Part shown: positions 1 to 12,400 of the stretch, in pieces
How the letters are laid out: every line of letters begins with the position of its first letter
Numbering within the stretch: position 1 is the first letter of the stretch
NCBI RefSeq assembly: GCF_014649735.1
Contig: NZ_BMTP01000001.1
Location: 372,001-436,000 of the forward strand
DNA length: 64,000 nucleotides
Source: Streptomyces lavendofoliae
GTDB lineage: Bacteria > Actinomycetota > Actinomycetes > Streptomycetales > Streptomycetaceae
Direction: 5' to 3'
Position numbers and translations under genes: made by a program
Notes under the pieces: generated by a model
What the model saw: the letters and a program-made list of their open reading frames with translations, nothing else
Told to the model about the DNA's origin: nothing
The model's database searches: none

Positions 1-3735
<3,735 letters not shown>

Positions 3736-3743
<8 letters not shown>

Positions 3744-5196
3744 CCCCAAGGGCTTCCTGACCACCGGGCGCGAGGTCGCCGAGACCCGCCCCGTGGCCGA
3801 GCGCGTCAAGGACTGGAACGAGGTCTACGTCCCCGGCTCCCTGCTGCCGATCATCAGCAAGCAGGCCGGCCGGTGCATGGACTGCGGCATCCCGTTCTGC
3901 CACAACGGCTGTCCGCTCGGGAACCTGATCCCCGAGTGGAACGACTACGCCTACCGCGAGGACTGGTCCGCCGCGTCCGAGCGGCTGCACGCCACGAACA
4001 ACTTTCCGGAGTTCACCGGGCGGCTGTGCCCGGCGCCCTGCGAGTCGGCGTGCGTGCTGGGCATCAACCAGCCGCCGGTGACCATCAAGAACGTCGAGGT
4101 CTCGATCATCGACAAGGCGTGGGACTCCGGTGACGTCACGCCGCAGCCGCCGGAGCGGCTGTCCGGCAAGACCGTCGCCGTCATCGGCTCCGGCCCGGCG
4201 GGCCTCGCCGCCGCGCAGCAGCTGACCCGGGCCGGCCACACGGTCGCCGTGTACGAGCGGGCCGACCGCATCGGCGGCCTGCTGCGGTACGGCATCCCCG
4301 AGTTCAAGATGGAGAAGGTGCACATCAACCGGCGCATCGAGCAGATGCGCGCGGAGGGCACCAAGTTCCGTACGGAGGTCGAGATCGGCCGCGACATCGA
4401 CGCCGCGAAGCTGCGGCGCCGGTACGACGCGGTCGTCATCGCCGCCGGTGCCACCGTCTCGCGCGACCTGCCGGTCCCCGGCCGGGAGCTCAAGGGCATC
4501 CACTTCGCGATGGAGTACCTGCCGCTCGCCAACAAGGTGCAGGAGGGCGACTTCGTGGCGCCCCCCATCACCGCCGAGGGCAAGCACGTGGTGGTCATCG
4601 GCGGCGGCGACACCGGCGCGGACTGCGTGGGCACCGCCCACCGCCAGGGCGCGGCCTCCGTCACCCAGCTGGAGATCATGCCCCGCCCGGGCGAGGAGCG
4701 GAACGCGAACCAGCCGTGGCCGACCTTCCCGATGCTCTACAAGGTCACCTCGGCCCACGAGGAGGGCGGCGAGCGGATCTACTCCGTCTCCACCACCCAC
4801 TTCGAGGGTGACGAGGACGGCAACGTCCAGTTCCTCCACCTCGTGGAGGTGGAGTTCAAGGACGGCAAGCTGGAGCAGAAGCCCGGCACCGAGCGGAAGA
4901 TCCCGGCCCAGCTGGTCACCCTCGCCATGGGCTTCACCGGCACCGACCAGTCCAACGGCCTGGTGCGGCAGTTCGGCCTGGAGCTCGACGAGCGGGGCAA
5001 CATCGCCCGCGACGCCGACTACGCGACCAACGTCGACGGCGTGTTCGTCGCCGGTGACGCCGGCCGCGGCCAGTCGCTGATCGTCTGGGCCATCGCCGAG
5101 GGCCGCTCGGCGGCGCGCGGCGTGGACCGCTACCTGACGGGCGCCAGCGAACTGCCGGCCCCCATCCGCCCGACCGACCGCGCGCTCACGGTCTGA
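3736..5196 (+). CDS. gltD: Glutamate synthase small subunit
   Basis: Small subunit of GOGAT (486 aa). It takes electrons from NADPH through FAD and Fe-S clusters and passes them to GltB. The N-terminus carries the cysteine clusters [14 protein letters not shown] and CPAPCESAC, which bind 4Fe-4S centres. A FAD dinucleotide fold ([17 protein letters not shown]) and a NADPH fold ([15 protein letters not shown]) follow. The C-terminal [14 protein letters not shown] is the usual FAD contact. The ATG lies inside the gltB 3' end (ATGGCTGA), so the pair is one operon. Length is typical for the family. Confidence 0.98.
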
Positions 5197-5250
5197 CACC
5201 CCGGCCGGGCGTCCCGCACACCGCCGTACGGGACGCCCCCGGCCGAGGCC

Positions 5251-5394
5251 GTCGCTCCGGGCCGCCCGACCGCCCCGCCCGCGCCCGTCGCTCCGGGCCG
5301 CCCGACCGCCCCGCCCGCGCCCGTCGCTCCGGGCCGCCCGACCGCCCCGCCCGCGCCCGTCGCTCCGGGCCGCCCGACCGCCCCGCCCGCGCCC
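5251..5394. repeat. Four perfect tandem copies of a 36-bp GC-rich unit
   Basis: Copies start at 5251, 5287, 5323 and 5359 and are identical throughout; each begins GTCGCTCCGGGCC. There are no spacers, so this is a minisatellite and not a CRISPR. The unit is a multiple of three, which keeps antisense frames open by accident. Confidence 0.95.
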
Positions 5395-5575
5395 GCCGGC
5401 CCGCGCGCCGGCCGATCGGCCGACCGCACCGCGCCACCGCCCGGGGCGCCGATCCGGAGGGCGTGGCGTCCCGGGGGGTGCCGCGGGAGGTACAGTCGGG
5501 GGCAGCCGGCCGAGCCGGCCCGCCCGCTCCGGCGCGGCCCCCTCAGACGTCCCGTACAACGGCGTGCGGAACACA

Positions 5576-5619
5576 GCAGCGCCTGCCGTGTCCCCGACCG
5601 GACCATCGGCAGGCGCTGC
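5576..5619. terminator. 13-bp inverted repeat, possible terminator
   Basis: Arms GCAGCGCCTGCCG (5576-5588) and its exact complement (5607-5619) flank an 18-nt loop. It lies between gltD and the next gene. No T-run follows, as is usual for Streptomyces terminators, and a protein-binding role is possible. Confidence 0.5.
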
Positions 5620-5724
5620 GCCTTGTCCGGCGCGCGTGGTGCCCGTGTGCGCGCCGAGTGCGCCCTGTCGCGACGTGCCCCGCTTCTCCTACGATCGACA
5701 CCCGATCGGGGGAGGGGAGCGCCC

Positions 5725-6681
5725 ATGTCGTCGCCGGCGCGGACGAACCGGGTGGAGCGCGCGGTCGCCTTCTGCCTGCGCAACTTCGAAGTGGTCTTCG
5801 CGGCCGGCATCGGCCTCACCGTGGGCATCCTGGACATCTTCGGCGACAAGCTCATCGAGTCGGACTTCGCCTCCGGCGCCACCCTCGTGGTGCTCGGCGC
5901 CCTCGCTGTCGGCTCGCTGTCCGAACGCACCCGCCGCCCGCACGCCATCCAGGAGGCCATGGAGGGCACCCGCCGCGCCATCGAGGACCTCACCATGGTC
6001 CGCTCCCTGGCCGGCAACGAGGTCAGGGAGGCCCTCCGCGAGGCCCGCCAGGGCACCAACCTCTGGTACTTCAAAGGCGGCACCGGCACCTACCTGCGCG
6101 CCGTCACGCTCCCGCAGTGCGTACGCGCCGCCAAGGAGAACCGCTCCCAGCTCAACGTCAAGATCGAGATACTGAACCCGGCGGACGAACGGGCCTGCAA
6201 CGCCTACGCCCAGTTCCGCCGCATGTTCTCCGGCAGCCGCCCGAACAACGCCGACCTGTGGACCGCCGACCGCACCCGCAAGGAGTCGTACGCGACCGTC
6301 CTGGCCGCCTGCTGGTTCCGCATGCAGCTGAGCACCCTCGACATCAGCGTCCACCTGTCCTCGACCGTGCCGACGCTCCGCTTCGACCTGTCGGACTCCG
6401 GGCTGATCATCACCCAGGACGACCCGGCCCGGGTCAACCTCCAGGTCAGACGCGGACAACCGCTCTACGACTACTACCTGACGGAGCTCCACCAGAGCCG
6501 GGAGCAGGCCACCGCGGTCGACCTGCGCGACGCCACCCTGCTGAGCCTGTCGCCGACCGTCGACGAGGTGCGCGCCCTGTTCGACGCGTTGGCGCTGCCG
6601 CTGCCCCGGGCCTTCACCGACGCCGACGTCGGCGAGGTCATCGCCAAGGCCCTGCACCCAGAGGACCCCTACGGGAGGTGA
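5725..6681 (+). CDS. Two-TM membrane protein of unknown function
   Basis: 318 aa, function not recognised. Two hydrophobic segments near the N-terminus (about residues 21-40, VVFAAGIGLTVGILDIF, and 49-66, SGATLVVLGALAVGSL) are followed by an Arg/Glu-rich helical stretch (about 68-115) and a soluble domain of about 200 residues containing NLWYFKGGTGTYLRAV. The ATG at 5725 was chosen over upstream GTGs because GGAGGGGAGCG sits just before it and TACGAT lies further upstream. The cupin gene starts 10 bases after its stop and the phosphatase overlaps that, so the three look co-transcribed. A two-TM anchor with a soluble domain fits a sensor or effector, but this is inference. Confidence 0.75.
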   Translation: MSSPARTNRVERAVAFCLRNFEVVFAAGIGLTVGILDIFGDKLIESDFASGATLVVLGALAVGSLSERTRRPHAIQEAMEGTRRAIEDLTMVRSLAGNEVREALREARQGTNLWYFKGGTGTYLRAVTLPQCVRAAKENRSQLNVKIEILNPADERACNAYAQFRRMFSGSRPNNADLWTADRTRKESYATVLAACWFRMQLSTLDISVHLSSTVPTLRFDLSDSGLIITQDDPARVNLQVRRGQPLYDYYLTELHQSREQATAVDLRDATLLSLSPTVDEVRALFDALALPLPRAFTDADVGEVIAKALHPEDPYGR

Positions 6682-6691
6682 ACCGCCGGCC

Positions 6692-7324
6692 ATGGACGCC
6701 CCGGACGAAGCCATGCGCGCCCACGTCGACACCTTCGTCCCCGTACTGGAGGAGATCGCCTCGGGGAAGCGGGACCTGCCCGCCGTCCGGCACCCGCTCG
6801 GCTTCCTGTGCCTGCCGCTGCTGAGGGAGGGGCCAGACGGGGTCTGCCTCCACCTGTTCGGCGCCGGCCGGCCCACCGCCGAGGTCCCGCCGCTGCACGC
6901 CCACAGCTGGGAACTGCGCAGCCACGTCCTGTACGGCGAGGTCGGCAACGTGCGGGTGCGGGTGCGGGACGACGCCGACGCCCCGACCCACCGCGTCTTC
7001 GAGGTGCACAGCGGCCCCGACGGCGTGGACGAGATACGGCCGACCGCCCGGCTGGTGCGGGGCGAGGAGGGCCCCGTCCACCGCAGCCCGGCGGGCGACA
7101 CGTACGCGCTCGGGGCGGGCGAGTTCCACACCACCGTGGTGACACCGGGCCGTTCCGCCGCCACTCTCGTCCTGGGGCGGTCCCTGCCCGGCGGGCGTGA
7201 CCTGTCGCTCGGCCCGCTCGACGGACCGCCCCGCCGCACGGTCCGCCGGCGGTACGGGACCGAGGCGACCATCCGGGCCGTGCGCACGGCCCTGGGGAGG
7301 ATCCATGCACAACGCCGCGCCTGA
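6692..7324 (+). CDS. Cupin-fold protein
   Basis: 210 aa, probable cupin. The metal-binding motif pair appears as PLHAHSWELRSHVLYGEV (about residues 67-84) and, later, GAGEFHTTVV, giving several histidines on a small beta-barrel. Substrate unknown. The ATG is preceded by GGGAGGTGAA. It is the middle gene of a cassette whose neighbours are a two-TM membrane protein and an inositol-monophosphatase-family enzyme; the 3' end overlaps the latter by 20 bases. Small-ligand binding or modification is a reasonable guess but is not shown. Confidence 0.7.
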   Translation: MDAPDEAMRAHVDTFVPVLEEIASGKRDLPAVRHPLGFLCLPLLREGPDGVCLHLFGAGRPTAEVPPLHAHSWELRSHVLYGEVGNVRVRVRDDADAPTHRVFEVHSGPDGVDEIRPTARLVRGEEGPVHRSPAGDTYALGAGEFHTTVVTPGRSAATLVLGRSLPGGRDLSLGPLDGPPRRTVRRRYGTEATIRAVRTALGRIHAQRRA

Positions 7325-8156
7325 CATCGTCCGCCGGCCCCCGTTCGCCGCCGAGCGCCGGGTGGCCGTGGCCGCCGCCGAGGCGACCGGGCGGCTGCTG
7401 AGGGGCCACTTCGCCGACGCCCGGGCCGTACGCACCAAGGGGGCGCACGGCGACGTCGTCACCGACCTGGACCTGGCCGCCGAGGAGCTGATCCTCGCCC
7501 GGCTGCGGCGCCACTTCCCGCGCGACCGGATCCTCTCCGAGGAGGCCGGGCTGCTGGACACCGGCAACGCCCGCACCTGGCTGGTCGACCCGCTGGACGG
7601 CAGCAACAACGTGGCGATCGGGCTCCCCGCGTACGTCGTCGGCATCGGGCTGTGCGTGGGGGACACCCCGGTCGTCGGCGTCGTCCACGAACCCGTCACC
7701 GGCCGCACCTGGCACGCCGTCACCGGCCAGGGCGCCCACGACGACGAGGGCGTCCGGCTGCGCGGCCCGCGCACCGGCCTCCCCGGACCGGGGCCCGTGC
7801 TCGCCTGGACGCAGGGCCACGCCGTGGACCGGGAGGACCGTACGGCCACCGCCCTGCGCGGGGCCCTGGAGCGGCGCTGCCGGCGCGTCCTTCAGCTGTG
7901 GGCGCCGCTGCTGGGCTGGAGCCTCCTCGCGCGGGGCACCATCGACGGGTTCGTCGGCTACCGCGCCGAAGGGGTCGACCTGCCGCCGGGGGCGCTGCTC
8001 GCCGCAGAGGCGGGCGCCGAGCTGCGCACCCTGCGCGGGGCTCCCTTCCGGCCCGGCTTCAGCGGCCCCGACTCCGGGCGCAGCTTCGTGGCCGCGCGGG
8101 CGGAGACCCTCACCTACGTCCTGGAGGAGGTCGCCGCCGCACTCCGCGGGGCCTGA
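7305..8156 (+). CDS. Inositol monophosphatase-family phosphatase
   Basis: 283 aa member of the Mg2+/Li+-dependent phosphatase family (inositol monophosphatase, CysQ, histidinol-phosphatase). Metal-site motifs are visible: ILSEEAG (E79, E80) and DPLDGSNN (D95, D98, G99, S100; family consensus DPIDGT). The C-terminal metal aspartate is in EGVDLPPGALLAAEAGA, where the usual WDxAAG tryptophan is absent. The ATG at 7305 lies inside the cupin gene (20-base overlap), preceded by GGGGAGGATCC. Substrate cannot be read from sequence: inositol phosphate, histidinol phosphate and 3'-phosphoadenosine phosphate are all possible. It ends 27 bases from the convergent permease gene. Confidence 0.85.
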   Translation: MHNAAPDIVRRPPFAAERRVAVAAAEATGRLLRGHFADARAVRTKGAHGDVVTDLDLAAEELILARLRRHFPRDRILSEEAGLLDTGNARTWLVDPLDGSNNVAIGLPAYVVGIGLCVGDTPVVGVVHEPVTGRTWHAVTGQGAHDDEGVRLRGPRTGLPGPGPVLAWTQGHAVDREDRTATALRGALERRCRRVLQLWAPLLGWSLLARGTIDGFVGYRAEGVDLPPGALLAAEAGAELRTLRGAPFRPGFSGPDSGRSFVAARAETLTYVLEEVAAALRGA

Positions 8157-8183
8157 CCCGCCCGCGCGCGTCACCGCCCGGCG

Positions 8184-9386
8184 TCACGCCGTCGCGACCA
8201 GCGCCACCGTCGCCGCCACCGTGCCCGTCGCCGCCAGCACCAGGCTCGTGCCCATGAAACGGCTCAGCGCGATCCGGGTGCCGTGCCACCGGCACCGCTC
8301 GAACCACAGCAGCGTCGCCAGCGACGCCCACGGCGTGACCAGCGGACCCACGTTCACACCGATCAGCAGCCCCAGCAGCTGCTCGTGGTTGCCCGGCGGC
8401 ACCACGGCCTCACCGGCCACGTACGCCGGGAGGTTGTTGAGCGCGTTGGAGAACCCCGCCCCCACCGCCGCCGTACGCAGCACCCCCAGCGGGCCGTCCC
8501 GCGTCCCGATCGCCGACGCCAGCAACTCGTGCATGCCCAGCGCCCCGGCCGTCTCCACCACCAGGAACATCCCCGGCACCAGCACCAGCAGGCGCCACGG
8601 CACCAGCGACCACCGCAGCTCCTCGCGGCGCCGCCGGGCGAACACCACGACCACCACCAGCGCCGCCGCGGCCGACGCCGCCCACAACGGGACCAGGTCC
8701 GCCAGCAGCACCAGCAGGAACCCCCCGCACGCCACCGCGCACACCCGCAGCAGCACCGGGTCGGCCGGACGCGGCGGCTCCGGCGGCGGATACCGGTCCT
8801 CGCCCCGGGCACCGCGCCGCCAGTAGAACACCCACAGGCACACCATCGTCGCCGCGATCGCCGCCACCTGCGGTGGCCACATCACGGCCGCCATCCCCGA
8901 CGGCGACAGCGCCACCCGGTCGGCGGCCAGCAGGTTCGTCAGGTTCGACACCGGCAGCAGCAGGCTGGCCGTGTTCGCCAGCCACACCGTGGTCATCGCC
9001 AGCGGCACCGCCGCGATGCCCACCCGGCTCGCCAGCGCCAGCATCACCGGCGTCAGCAGCACCGCCGTGGTGTCCAGGTTCAGGGTGATCGTGGTGACCG
9101 ACGCGAACAGCACGCACAACCCGAACAGCAGGGCGTAACTGCCCTTCCCGGCCCGCGCCACCCACGTGGCGACCACGTCGAAGACCTCGGCCCGCCCCGT
9201 CAGCTCCGCCAGGACGATCACCGTCGCCAGGAACACCAGCAACGGACCCACCCGGGCCAGCACGTCCGCGGCCGGACCGGCCGGCAGCAGACCCGTCGCG
9301 ACCGCGAGCAGCCCCAGGCAGAGGAGCGCCGCGGCCAGCCAGTCCAGCGGGTGCAGACGTCTGAGGAAGGTCACGCCCAGCAGCAT
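8184..9386 (-). CDS. ArsB/SLC13-type ion transporter superfamily permease
   Basis: 400 aa, strongly hydrophobic, with about ten membrane segments. It resembles the ion-transporter superfamily (ArsB arsenite pumps, SLC13 carboxylate carriers): TITLNLDTTAVLLTPV and GFSNALNNLPAYV are the two hairpin-loop signatures near the two half-centres. No arsR or arsC gene is nearby, so arsenite export is not supported by context and the substrate is open. The ATG at 9386 (not the GTG at 9407) was chosen because GGGGGAAAA precedes it at good spacing. It is divergent from the TIR-NACHT gene, with only 47 bases between starts. Confidence 0.8.
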   Translation of the reverse strand: MLLGVTFLRRLHPLDWLAAALLCLGLLAVATGLLPAGPAADVLARVGPLLVFLATVIVLAELTGRAEVFDVVATWVARAGKGSYALLFGLCVLFASVTTITLNLDTTAVLLTPVMLALASRVGIAAVPLAMTTVWLANTASLLLPVSNLTNLLAADRVALSPSGMAAVMWPPQVAAIAATMVCLWVFYWRRGARGEDRYPPPEPPRPADPVLLRVCAVACGGFLLVLLADLVPLWAASAAAALVVVVVFARRRREELRWSLVPWRLLVLVPGMFLVVETAGALGMHELLASAIGTRDGPLGVLRTAAVGAGFSNALNNLPAYVAGEAVVPPGNHEQLLGLLIGVNVGPLVTPWASLATLLWFERCRWHGTRIALSRFMGTSLVLAATGTVAATVALVATA

Positions 9387-9397
9387 AGGTTTTCCCC

Positions 9398-9427
9398 CGG
9401 ACAGCACACCCGCCCGCGGCCTAATGT
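9398..9427 (+). promoter_or_regulatory. Leaderless promoter of the TIR-NACHT gene
   Basis: CGGACA (9398-9403) and TAATGT (9422-9427) are separated by 18 bases. The ATG begins 7 bases after the -10 hexamer, so transcription should start at or next to the A of the ATG. No Shine-Dalgarno sequence is present. Confidence 0.6.
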
Positions 9428-9433
9428 GGACAC

Positions 9434-12400
9434 ATGCCGACGGGTGACGAAGCGGGGCAGCGCGCGACCGAGTTGGACTTCTTCATCAGCTACTCACCGG
9501 CCGACGAGGCATGGGCGGCCTGGATCGCCTGGACCCTCGAAGAGGCCGGATACCGCACCGTCGTCCAGGCCTGGGACTTCGTACCGGGCAGCAACTTCAT
9601 CGACTTCATGGACCGCGGCGTCAGCGAGTCCGCCGCCGTCATCGCGGTCCTCTCCCGCCACTACGAACGCTCCACCTACGGCCGCATGGAGTGGACCGCC
9701 GCCCTGCGCGCCGAACCCGAGGCGCCCGAACGGCGCCTGCTCACCGTCCGCGTCGACGACATCCCCGTCGAGGGACTGCTCGCCACCATCACCTACGTCG
9801 ACCTCGTCGGCGTCCAGGACGGAGCCGCCGCCCGCTCCCTCCTCCTCGCCCGCGTCGAACAGGCCCTCGACGGCCACGCCCGCCCCGCCCGCCGCCCCGG
9901 CTACCCCGGTGACGCCGCCACCGCCCGCGCCACCGGCCGCCCCCTCACCCCCGAGGCCCGACTGCCCGCCCAGCGGTGGATCGGCGGCCCCGGCTGGGCC
10001 GGCCGCCGGCGCCCCCGGAAGGCGCCCCGCTACCCGCACGGCCCGCACGGCCCCGCCACCCAGGACGCCGTGACCGTCCTGCACCTCGCCGGACCCGACT
10101 TCGGACGCGGCCGCGAACCGGAGGCACTGCGCCGCGAGCTGCGCGGCGACCTCATCGTGCTGCGCGACGGCGGCGCCCCCGCCCCCGACCTGCTCGTGGT
10201 CACCGGCGACCTCACCGCGTCCGGCAGCCCCCGCGAGTGCGACCAGGCCCTCGCCTTCCTCACCTCCGTACGCTCCCTGCTCGACCTGCCGCCGCAGCGC
10301 GTCGTCATCGTCCCCGGCGCCCAGGACGTCAACCAGGCCGCGTGCCGCGCCTACTTCCACAGCTGCGAGGCCGACGAGGTCGCCCCCCAGCCCCCGTACT
10401 GGCCCAAATGGCGCCACTACACCCGGCTGTTCCGCAGCTTCTACCACGGCCTGGACACCGTCTTCGACAGCGACCAGCCCTGGACTCTCTTCCCGGTGCC
10501 CGAACTGCACACCGTCGTGGCCGGGTTCAACTCGTCGATCACCTACAGCCACCGCCTGGAGGACCAGTACGGCCACATCGGCCGCGACCAGGCCGCCTGG
10601 TTCGCCGAGGCGCTGCGCGCGTACGAGGAGGAGGGCTGGCTGCGGATCGGCGCGCTGCGCCACCCCCTCACCCGCGGAACGCGCCCCGGCGACGCCGAGG
10701 GCGGCCCCGGCGCCCTCGACGACACCGCCACCCTCACCGACCTCGCCGCACCCCGCCTCCACCTGCTCCTGCACGGCCCCACCGGCGGCCCCCGCACCAC
10801 CGGCACCGTCCCCAGCCACACGCGCCTGCCCGGCACCGGCGCCGACCCCACCGCCGGACTGCCCCTCCTCGGCGCCGCCGCCCCCGCCCGCTTCCAGCTG
10901 CTGCGCGTCGCCGCCGACGGCATCACCCGCTGGTACGACCGGGGCCGCACCGGACCCGAGACGTTCCCCGGCCGCTGGCCCCGCGCCGGCCGGATCTTCC
11001 CCGCCGCCGACCTCCCCGCGGCCCCCGCCGACCTCGGACCCGCCCACCCGCCCGTCCCGTCCGACCCGCCGGACTCCCTCACCGAACGCGTCAAGGAGGT
11101 GTGCCTGGCCCGCCGCGACGGCGTACGGCTCCGCGACGTGCCCCGCCGCACCCCCGGCGACATGGCCCAGATCATGGCCACCTGGCGCGAGGAGGGCGTC
11201 GTCCGCCAGGCGCGGATCGCCGTCCACCCCGGCACCCCCACCGACGACCAGCTCGACCGGTTCGCCGCCCAGCTGCACGCCTCCGGGCCCGGCGTCGAGG
11301 CGGAACTCGTCCACGACGGCCCCGCCCCCGGCCAGGCGTTACGCGACCGCGCCCTCCGCCACGGCATCCGCGTCCGCAGCTTCCTCGAATTCCAGGGCCT
11401 GCTCGACCTGCGCGGCTACGTCACCGCCCAGACCGCCCACCTCCTCGCCAGCGACAGCTACGCCCCCGTCCGCTACCTCCCCCAGCGCTACCGCGACGCC
11501 GACCACCCCGACGCCGGCGGAACCGAACACGACAACCTCGTCGAGGACCTGCTGGAACTCCTGGAGGCCGACCACGGCCGCTTCGTCCTCCTCCTCGGCG
11601 ACTTCGGCCACGGCAAGACCTTCGCCCTGCGGGAACTGGCCCGCCGCATCCCCGAGGAACTCCCGCACCTCACCCCGATCCTCATCCCGCTCAACACCCT
11701 GGACCGCGCCCACAGCCTCGAAGGGCTCGTCGCCGCCCACCTCGCCGGCAACGGCGTCGACACCATCGACCTGCGCGCCCTGCGATACATGCTCGCCCAG
11801 GGCCGCGTCGTCCTCCTCTTCGACGGCTTCGACGAACTCGTCAACCGCGTCAGCTACGACCGCGCCGCCGACCACCTCCAGGTCCTCCTCGACGCCGCCG
11901 TCGACAACGCCAAGATCGTCGTCTCCAGCCGCACCCAGCACTTCAAGTCCCACGCACAGGTCCTCACCGCCCTCGGCGAACGCGTCGGCCTGCTGCCGCA
12001 GCGCCGCATCCTGTCCGTGCAGGGCTTCACCACCGACCAGATCCGTTCCTACCTCGCCAAGACATACGGCGACGAGGAGGCCGCCGAGCGCCGCTACCGC
12101 CTCCTGCGCAACATCCCCGACCTGCTCGGACTGTGCCGCAACCCCCGCCTGCTGTCCTTCGTCGCCCAGCTCGGCACCGACCGGCTGCACGCCGTCGCCG
12201 GGGCCGGCCGCGCGCTCAGCCCCGCCCGGCTCTACGAGGACGTCTTCACCTCCTGGCTCCAGTACGAGGCCGACCGCGGCCGCAAGGGACCCGGCTCCCC
12301 GCCCGGCCTCGCGCTGCCCGAACTGTGGGCCGCCGTCACCGCACTCGCCCGGCGCCTGTGGGAGTCGGGCCGCACCGCGCTGCGCCTGGACGAACTCACC

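Larger units (their letters stand above)
5197..5724. other. Intergenic region with tandem repeats, a hairpin and a promoter
   Basis: No supported gene here. It holds four perfect copies of a 36-bp unit (5251-5394), a 13-bp inverted repeat (5576-5619), and a TACGAT hexamer at 5690-5695 ahead of the gene at 5725. Open frames crossing it on both strands have no RBS and simply follow the GC-rich repeat. Confidence 0.6.

Noticed and set aside
5251..5394. CRISPR array
   Set aside because: The repeats are contiguous, with no spacers, and no cas gene is nearby.
8184..9386. Arsenic-resistance operon
   Set aside because: The permease is of the ArsB/SLC13 superfamily, but no arsR, arsC or acr3 neighbour supports arsenite export.
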